Positions 56,464 to 64,000 of a DNA stretch of 64,000 nt are shown piece after piece. The DNA is taken from assembly GCF_036885605.1 (NCBI RefSeq), contig NZ_CP142523.1, positions 1,488,001-1,552,000 on the forward strand, read 5' to 3'. This stretch comes from Janthinobacterium sp. TB1-E2 (GTDB lineage Bacteria > Pseudomonadota > Gammaproteobacteria > Burkholderiales > Burkholderiaceae_D). Every line of letters begins with the position of its first letter. Within the stretch, counting starts at the first letter, position 1. The notes below the pieces were generated by a model. The model ran no database searches and was not told the DNA's origin. It saw nothing but the letters and a program-made list of their open reading frames with translations. A program made the position numbers and the translations under genes.

Positions 56464-58549
56464 TCCGAACACACCCGAGACAGTTACCGCCAGCGACGAA
56501 GCTATCGTTGCCAAGCCCAAGCGCCGCACCAAGGCCCAGATCGAAGCCGATACGGCCGCTGCCGTTGCTGCAGGCGACACCGCCGCTGCCAAGCCGAAGC
56601 GCCGCACGAAAGCCGACGTGGCCGCCGACTCAGTTGCTGAATCCTCCGTCGTCGCCGCCGCTGAAACCGAAGCTGTGCCAGCCGCCAAGAAAACCCGCGC
56701 CAAGCCAGCCCTGAAGGCTGTGGCCGACGCCGCCGAAGCGGCTGCCGAAGCAGTCGCCGCCCCTGCGCCGCGTCCGCCGCGCGCCCGCGCCGCCGCCAAG
56801 GCCGCTGCCGCCGTCGCTGAAACGGCGCCCGAAGCCGTTGCTGACAAGCAGGCCGAAGCACGCCCGACCCGTGGTCCGCGCCAGATGCGTGGCGTGCAGG
56901 CGGAACGCGCACTGCGCCAGCCGCCGCGCGCCGAAGCGCCGCAGGCAGCCGACGCCGTTGCAGCAGCACCTGTCGCCGAGCAAGTCGCCGCCCCTGTCGC
57001 CGACGTGTTCGATGCCGAAGGCAACCTCGTGTCCGGCCCGCGCCTGCCGCGCGGTCCGCGCAACGACGTGCCGGGTGCCGGCAAGAATGCCGGCAAGAGC
57101 CGTAAAAAGGGCAAGGGCCGCCAGGCTGCGCCAGGCAAGCTCAGCGATGCTGACGCGGTCTTCTCGTTCGTTACCTCCGACGCGTTCGACAGCGAAGAAG
57201 GCGGCACGGGTCGCGTACAGAAAGTGGCCGTGCGCCGCGACCTGACGTCCGACGACGACGCGCCGAAGCTGCACAAGGTGCTGGCCGAAGCCGGTCTCGG
57301 TTCGCGCCGCGACATGGAAGACTTGATCATTTCGGGCCGCGTGTCCGTCAATGGCGAGCCGGCCCACATCGGCCAGCGCATCCTGCCGAGCGACCACGTG
57401 CGCATCAACGGCAAGTTGATCCAGCGCCGCGTCAGCAAGAAGCCGCCGCGTGTGTTGGTCTACCACAAGCCGGCCGGCGAAATCGTCAGCCACAACGACC
57501 CGGACGGCCGTCCATCCGTGTTCGACCGCCTGCCGACCATGAAAGCGGGCAAGTGGCTGGCCGTTGGCCGCCTCGACTTCAACACGGAAGGCTTGCTGCT
57601 GTTTACCACCTCCGGTGACCTGGCCAACCGTCTGATGCACCCGCGCTACGGCATCGACCGCGAGTACGCCGTACGTACCCTGGGCGAGCTGGAAGAGGGC
57701 ATGCGCCAGAAACTGCTGGCCGGCGTCGAGCTGGAAGACGGCCTGGCGCAGTTCTCGAAGATCGCCGATGGCGGCGGCGAAGGCATCAACAAGTGGTACC
57801 GCGTGGTGATCGGCGAAGGCCGTAACCGCGAAGTGCGCCGCATGTTCGAAGCGATCGGCCTGACCGTGTCGCGCCTGATCCGTACCCGCTACGGCGCCAT
57901 GACCCTGCCGAGCGGCCTGAAACGCGGCCGCTGGGAAGAGATGGATGAAAACACCGTGCGCGACCTGCTGACCGCCTACGGCATCGAAAAGAAAATGCCG
58001 GCATCGGGCGATCCCCGTGCCGCTGGCGCCGCCAAGGGCCGCGAAGCGCGCAAGGCGAGCCGCGATGACGAGCCGAATGGCAACCGCATCGATGTAAGCA
58101 ACCGCAACGCCGATCCATTCCCGGTCGCGCCGCGCCGTGGTCAGCCGCAAGGCCAGTTTGCCCGTCCGCAAGGCCAGGGTCGTCCAGGCGGCGCCGGTCG
58201 TCCAGGCGAAGCCCGTGGTCCTGGCCGTGGCCAGCCGCAAGGCCCGTTCCAGGGCGGCCAGCCGCGTTCGTCGGCCTCGTTCGAAGGCGCGCCGCAAGGC
58301 CAGGGCCGTCCGCCGCGTGCGGCAGGCCAGGGTCAAGGCCGTCCGGCCGGTGGCGGCGAAGGCCGCGCACCGCAGCGCGGTCCGCGTCAGCCCGATCCGC
58401 TGCAAACGGCATTCGGCTTCGCCAACACGGGTCCGCGCCGCAATACGGGTGGTGGTGCCGGTGGGCAAGCGCGCTCCGGTGGCCAGCCGCGTGGCGGCAT
58501 GGATCGTGGCGGCATGGATGGCATGCCGCGCCGCCGCAGCAAAGGTTAA
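56456..58549 (+). CDS. rluB: 23S rRNA pseudouridine-2605 synthase RluB with long disordered tails
   Basis: The ATG at 56456 overlaps the scpB end, giving 697 residues, more than twice E. coli RluB (291). The core is residues ~272-510: S4 domain [20 protein letters not shown], then [17 protein letters not shown], the catalytic block [15 protein letters not shown] with Asp374, and [15 protein letters not shown]. The N-terminal ~270 residues are Ala/Glu/Lys-rich and begin with a repeated [13 protein letters not shown] unit. The C-terminal ~185 residues are Gly/Gln/Arg/Pro-rich ([17 protein letters not shown]), resembling RNA-binding RGG tails. Pseudouridylation activity is inferred from the intact core. 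Confidence 0.93.
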   Translation: MNNPNTPETVTASDEAIVAKPKRRTKAQIEADTAAAVAAGDTAAAKPKRRTKADVAADSVAESSVVAAAETEAVPAAKKTRAKPALKAVADAAEAAAEAVAAPAPRPPRARAAAKAAAAVAETAPEAVADKQAEARPTRGPRQMRGVQAERALRQPPRAEAPQAADAVAAAPVAEQVAAPVADVFDAEGNLVSGPRLPRGPRNDVPGAGKNAGKSRKKGKGRQAAPGKLSDADAVFSFVTSDAFDSEEGGTGRVQKVAVRRDLTSDDDAPKLHKVLAEAGLGSRRDMEDLIISGRVSVNGEPAHIGQRILPSDHVRINGKLIQRRVSKKPPRVLVYHKPAGEIVSHNDPDGRPSVFDRLPTMKAGKWLAVGRLDFNTEGLLLFTTSGDLANRLMHPRYGIDREYAVRTLGELEEGMRQKLLAGVELEDGLAQFSKIADGGGEGINKWYRVVIGEGRNREVRRMFEAIGLTVSRLIRTRYGAMTLPSGLKRGRWEEMDENTVRDLLTAYGIEKKMPASGDPRAAGAAKGREARKASRDDEPNGNRIDVSNRNADPFPVAPRRGQPQGQFARPQGQGRPGGAGRPGEARGPGRGQPQGPFQGGQPRSSASFEGAPQGQGRPPRAAGQGQGRPAGGGEGRAPQRGPRQPDPLQTAFGFANTGPRRNTGGGAGGQARSGGQPRGGMDRGGMDGMPRRRSKG

Positions 58550-58641
58550 TCGGGAAGAGTTTCTTCTTGCGCGCCCGCCGATCTGCCGCGGGTGCGCGCT
58601 CTTGTAACTGTTGTAAGCCGGGCCGCTCCTCGTGTGCGGCA

Positions 58642-58670
58642 TTGCGGCGAAGTTAATAAGAGGTTATAAT
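58642..58670 (+). promoter_or_regulatory. Strong sigma-70 promoter upstream of rimP operon
   Basis: TTGCGG (58642-58647), 17 bases, TATAAT (58665-58670): a perfect -10 with ideal spacing. Transcription should start near 58677, ~218 bases before the rimP start codon. Confidence 0.75.
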
Positions 58671-58676
58671 CTGCAG

Positions 58677-58770
58677 CCTAATAAAAGTTCTCCGCAGGGT
58701 TGTTTGGTGGGGAGTGCTTTCATCTGGTTGGGGAAATACAAGAAGATGGGCAGATGCCCATTTTTTTTTT
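58677..58770 (+). ncRNA. Short terminated leader RNA / candidate small RNA upstream of rimP
   Basis: From the predicted start near 58677 the transcript runs ~70 bases and then meets ATGGGC-AGAT-GCCCAT (58746-58761) followed by nine more T. That is an intrinsic terminator 125 bases before rimP. No gene lies between promoter and terminator. The result is either a ~94-nt small RNA or a leader in which termination regulates rimP-nusA-infB. A second hairpin, TGGCGCC/GGCGCCA (58787-58805), stands between terminator and gene. I do not recognise the RNA family. Confidence 0.55.
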
Positions 58771-58894
58771 GTTGAACCGTTTGTAATGGCGCCAGCAAGG
58801 CGCCATATATGACTTGAATGCGTGTTTTTGCATGGTGTCGGCGCTCATTGCGGCGCTGTTATGCCGAAAACGGGCCTTATTTCTGGAGAATTTT

Positions 58895-60945
<2,051 letters not shown>

Positions 60946-60991
60946 TTTGAGTATCTTTATCATCTCCGCGACACATAGAAAAGAGGACTGA

Positions 60992-63850
60992 ATGGCGAGT
61001 AACAACGTAGCCCAATTTGCCACCGAACTGAAGATGCCTGCAGATTTGCTGCTGACGCAGCTGCGTTCTGCCGGCGTCGAGAAAAGTTCGACGTCAGATC
61101 CATTGTCGAAAGATGATAAGGACAAGCTTTTGGATCATCTGCGCCGCACACACGGCGCAGCGGCTGACACAGAAAAGAAAAAAATCACCGTGACCCGCAA
61201 GGAAACGACTGAAATCAAGCAAGCTGACGCCACCGGCAAATCGCGCACCATCCAGGTGGAAGTGCGCAAGAAACGCACTTTCGTCCAGCGTGACGAAGCT
61301 GCGCCGGTCGCGGCAGAACCGGTCGCGCCTGCCGCACCGGTGATCGATCCCGCCGACGTGGCGCGCCGTGAAGAAGAAGCCCGTAAACAGGCTGAACTGA
61401 TCGCCCGCCAGGAAGCCGATCTGCGCGAAAAGCAAGAACGTCTGGCGAAGCTCGACGCGGAAAAAGAAGCCCAGGCGAAAGCCACGCAACAGGCTGAATT
61501 GGCTGCGAAGAAAGAAGCTGAAGCAGAAGCGAAGAAAGCGGCCGCCAAGGCTGCTGCCGCGCCTGCCGCCAGCGCCGCTGCGCCTGTCGTTGACGACGCC
61601 GCCGCCGAAGCGAAGAAAGCTGCTGCCGCTGAAGAAGCGAAGAAGAAAGCGGCTGCCGCTGCTGTCGCCGCCAAGGAAGCCGCTGACAAAGCGGAAGCCA
61701 CCGAGCGTGCACGCAAGGCCGTTGCCGACGAAGTTGCCCAGATCAAGGCCATGATGAACGCGCCACGCCGCGCCATCAAGGCACCGGAACCCGTACCGGT
61801 TCCCGTCAAGCCGAAGGCGCCGGAAGGCACCCTGCACAAGCCTGCTGACAAGAAACCTGGCGACAAGCCGGGCGACAAGAAGCCTGCTGTTGCAGACAAA
61901 AAATCGATCAAGTCGGCCAATGTGTCGTCCACCTGGTCCGATGACGCGAAAAAACGCGGCACCACCGGTGGTCCGAAACCACGCGGCAATAGCGGCCCAG
62001 GCGGTCGTGACAGCTGGCGCGGTGGCGCGAAGGGCCGTCGCCCGACGCACCATGACGACCGTGAATCGAACTTCCAGGCTCCTACGGAAGCCGTCGTCAA
62101 GGACGTGCACGTACCGGAAACGATCACCGTGGCCGAACTGGCACACAAGATGTCCGTCAAGGCATCCGAAGTCATCAAGCATTTGATGAAATTGGGCCAG
62201 ATGTGCACGATCAACCAGGTGCTGGACCAGGAAACCGCCATGATTCTGGTGGAAGAAATGGGCCACAAGGCGTTCGCCGCCGAACTGGACGATCCGGAAG
62301 CGCTGCTGGCCGATGTGGGCGAACACGCGCACTTCGAAACCAAGCCACGCGCACCGGTGGTCACCGTCATGGGTCACGTCGACCACGGCAAGACCTCGTT
62401 GCTCGATTACATCCGTCGCGCCAAGGTTGCCTCCGGCGAAGCCGGTGGCATTACGCAGCATATCGGCGCCTACCACGTCGATACGCCACGCGGCATGATC
62501 ACCTTCCTCGACACCCCGGGCCACGAAGCGTTTACCGCGATGCGTGCCCGTGGCGCCAAGGCAACCGACATCGTCATTCTGGTGGTTGCCGCCGACGATG
62601 GCGTGATGCCGCAAACGAAAGAAGCGATTGCCCATGCGAAAGCAGCCGGCGTACCGCTGGTGGTGGCGATCAACAAGGTCGACAAGCCGGGTGGCAACGT
62701 TGACCGCGTGACGCAGGAACTGGTCGCAGAACAAGTCGTGCCGGAAGAATACGGTGGCGAATCGCCATTCGTGCCGGTGTCGGCGAAAACGGGTCAAGGT
62801 ATCGACGACCTGCTGGAACAAGTGCTGTTGCAAGCCGAAGTGCTGGAACTGACGGCACCGGTCGATGCGCCTGCGCGCGGCCTGGTCGTCGAGGCGCGTC
62901 TGGACAAGGGCCGTGGTCCTGTCGCGACGATCCTGGTGCAGTCCGGTACACTGAAGCGCGGCGACGTGATTCTGGCTGGCTCTTCGTATGGCCGTGTTCG
63001 CGCCATGCTGGACGAGAACGGCAAGTCGATCGCTGAAGCCGGTCCTTCGATTCCGGTCGAAATCCAGGGTCTGACGGAAGTGCCGGTTGCCGGTGAAGAA
63101 GTCGTCGTCATGGCTGACGAGCGCAAAGCGCGTGAAATCGGTCTGTTCCGTCAAGGTAAGTTCCGCGACGTGAAACTGGCGAAACAGCAAGCTGCGAAAC
63201 TGGAAAACATGTTCGACCAGATGGCCGAAGGCGAAGTGAAAAACTTGCCATTGATCATCAAAACCGACGTGCAAGGTTCGCAAGAAGCGCTGGTCGGTTC
63301 GCTGCAGAAACTGTCGACCTCCGAAGTGCGCGTACAAGTGGTTCACGCGGCCGTCGGCGGCATCACGGAATCGGACGTCAACCTGGCAGTCGCCTCGAAA
63401 GCGGTCATCATCGGCTTTAACGCCCGTGCTGATGCCCAGGCACGCAAGCTGGCCGAGTCGAATGGCGTGGACATTCGCTACTACAACATCATTTACGATG
63501 CGATCGACGAGATCAAGTCGGCGTTGTCGGGCATGTTGGCACCAGAGAAACGCGAAACCGTTATCGGCCAGGTCGAGATCCGCCAGGTTATCCTGGTCTC
63601 GAAAGTGGGCGCGATTGCCGGTTGCCTGGTCACCGATGGCGTGGTCAAGCGTGCTTCTTCCGTCCGCCTGTTGCGCAACAACATCGTGGTGTGGAGCGGC
63701 GAGATCGACTCCCTGAAACGCTTCAAGGACGATGCGAAAGAAGTGCGCGCCGGTCTGGAGTGCGGCCTGTCGCTGAAGAACTACAACGACATTCAGGTTG
63801 GCGACACGCTGGAAGTGTTCGAAGTCCAGGAAATCGCTCGTACCCTGTAA
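60992..63850 (+). CDS. infB: Translation initiation factor IF-2
   Basis: A 952-residue GTPase that brings fMet-tRNA to the 30S subunit. The start ([15 protein letters not shown]) opens the small N-terminal IF2 domain. Residues ~100-330 form a long low-complexity Ala/Lys/Glu region with many KKAAAA runs and a [11 protein letters not shown] unit. A second IF2N domain follows ([20 protein letters not shown]). The G domain begins [18 protein letters not shown], with G1 at residues 461-468, [15 protein letters not shown] (G3) and NKVDKPG (G4). Domains II-IV follow to the end ([13 protein letters not shown]). It follows nusA by 46 bases in the classic rimP-nusA-infB-rbfA order. Confidence 0.97.
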   Translation: MASNNVAQFATELKMPADLLLTQLRSAGVEKSSTSDPLSKDDKDKLLDHLRRTHGAAADTEKKKITVTRKETTEIKQADATGKSRTIQVEVRKKRTFVQRDEAAPVAAEPVAPAAPVIDPADVARREEEARKQAELIARQEADLREKQERLAKLDAEKEAQAKATQQAELAAKKEAEAEAKKAAAKAAAAPAASAAAPVVDDAAAEAKKAAAAEEAKKKAAAAAVAAKEAADKAEATERARKAVADEVAQIKAMMNAPRRAIKAPEPVPVPVKPKAPEGTLHKPADKKPGDKPGDKKPAVADKKSIKSANVSSTWSDDAKKRGTTGGPKPRGNSGPGGRDSWRGGAKGRRPTHHDDRESNFQAPTEAVVKDVHVPETITVAELAHKMSVKASEVIKHLMKLGQMCTINQVLDQETAMILVEEMGHKAFAAELDDPEALLADVGEHAHFETKPRAPVVTVMGHVDHGKTSLLDYIRRAKVASGEAGGITQHIGAYHVDTPRGMITFLDTPGHEAFTAMRARGAKATDIVILVVAADDGVMPQTKEAIAHAKAAGVPLVVAINKVDKPGGNVDRVTQELVAEQVVPEEYGGESPFVPVSAKTGQGIDDLLEQVLLQAEVLELTAPVDAPARGLVVEARLDKGRGPVATILVQSGTLKRGDVILAGSSYGRVRAMLDENGKSIAEAGPSIPVEIQGLTEVPVAGEEVVVMADERKAREIGLFRQGKFRDVKLAKQQAAKLENMFDQMAEGEVKNLPLIIKTDVQGSQEALVGSLQKLSTSEVRVQVVHAAVGGITESDVNLAVASKAVIIGFNARADAQARKLAESNGVDIRYYNIIYDAIDEIKSALSGMLAPEKRETVIGQVEIRQVILVSKVGAIAGCLVTDGVVKRASSVRLLRNNIVVWSGEIDSLKRFKDDAKEVRAGLECGLSLKNYNDIQVGDTLEVFEVQEIARTL

Positions 63851-63864
63851 TCACAGAAGCAATG

Positions 63865-63938
63865 GCGCGGACATAGTGATGTCCGCGCAAACACGTGGGG
63901 CGCATTGGTCAACGGGCAACCGTTTGACCCATGCGCCC
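63865..63938 (+). promoter_or_regulatory. Two large hairpins between infB and rbfA
   Basis: First hairpin: GCGCGGACAT (63865-63874), loop AGTG, ATGTCCGCGC (63879-63888), a perfect 10-bp stem. Second: GGGCGCATTGGTCAACGG (63898-63915), loop GCAA, CCGTTTGACCCATGCGCCC (63920-63938), with only small irregularities and a GNRA tetraloop. No T-run follows either, so they are unlikely to be terminators; mRNA processing or stability between infB and rbfA is more plausible. Confidence 0.6.
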
Positions 63939-63964
63939 TGCGGCACTTAGGACAGCATAAAATC

Positions 63965-64000
63965 ATGGCTAAACATAGCAAAACCATGCCAGCGCGCGGC
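63965..64000 (+). CDS. rbfA: Ribosome-binding factor A, start only
   Basis: The first 12 codons (MAKHSKTMPARG) of a gene that runs out of the window. This matches the usual start of betaproteobacterial RbfA (MAKHSK-xxPARG), and its place right after infB supports the call. RbfA is a 30S maturation factor. Only the start is visible, so integrity of the gene cannot be judged. Confidence 0.8.
   Translation, partial: MAKHSKTMPARG

Noticed and set aside
58100-58549. Repetitive GC-rich DNA that could suggest a CRISPR or tandem array
   Set aside because: It is the in-frame Gly/Gln/Arg tail of RluB; there are no regular spacers.

Overview
The window is a high-GC chromosomal segment of a Gram-negative betaproteobacterium, most likely Oxalobacteraceae (Janthinobacterium, Massilia or Duganella type). 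This placement rests on gene orders and protein styles I recognise (glnA-ntrBC, yhdP-nitrilase-tldD-aroG, scpB-rluB, rimP-nusA-infB-rbfA, many TonB-dependent receptors); no database search was possible. Apart from genes cut at both window edges, all genes look intact. I see no phage, insertion sequence, CRISPR array, rRNA or tRNA.

Layout. 1-1.7 kb: the tail of a TAXI-type TRAP solute-binding protein, a structured intergenic repeat, a RelE/HigB-type toxin-antitoxin pair with a palindromic operator, and a rhodanese. 2-6.8 kb: nitrogen control, with glnA behind a sigma-54 promoter and NtrC sites, a small DUF4124-like secreted protein, ntrB and ntrC. 7-9.4 kb: a CorA Mg2+ channel and an orphan GAF-type histidine kinase. 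9.7-18.3 kb: two TonB-dependent receptors (one Oar-like) around a COG2509-like flavoprotein and an AT-rich 1 kb gap. 18.5-22.5 kb: rsmE, tkt and gapA. 22.5-26.4 kb (minus strand): glnE, a YoaK/DUF1275 membrane protein and a tiny Cys-rich secreted protein. 26.7-33.2 kb: yhdP, nitrilase-family hydrolase, tldD.

33.3-46.6 kb holds four more large TonB-dependent receptors, all on the minus strand, interrupted only by aroG (DAHP synthase). aroG is preceded by what looks like a complete transcription-attenuation leader: a promoter, a 22-codon reading frame rich in Phe/Tyr codons, and an intrinsic terminator. 47.3-52.9 kb is a four-gene peptide-type ABC importer (binding protein, two permeases, fused double ATPase). 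It lies beside the receptors, so outer-membrane and inner-membrane uptake may be coupled here (inference).

52.9-64 kb: a DedA-rhodanese fusion, glucokinase, scpB overlapping a strongly extended rluB, then the rimP-nusA-infB-rbfA translation/transcription operon. That operon is preceded by a strong promoter and an early terminator, which suggests a small RNA or an attenuated leader.

The most interesting items are the aroG Phe/Tyr leader peptide, the terminated leader upstream of rimP, the shared signal-peptide motif and dense clustering of the six receptors, a duplicated motif in the OppC-like permease, and two kinds of intergenic inverted-repeat elements.
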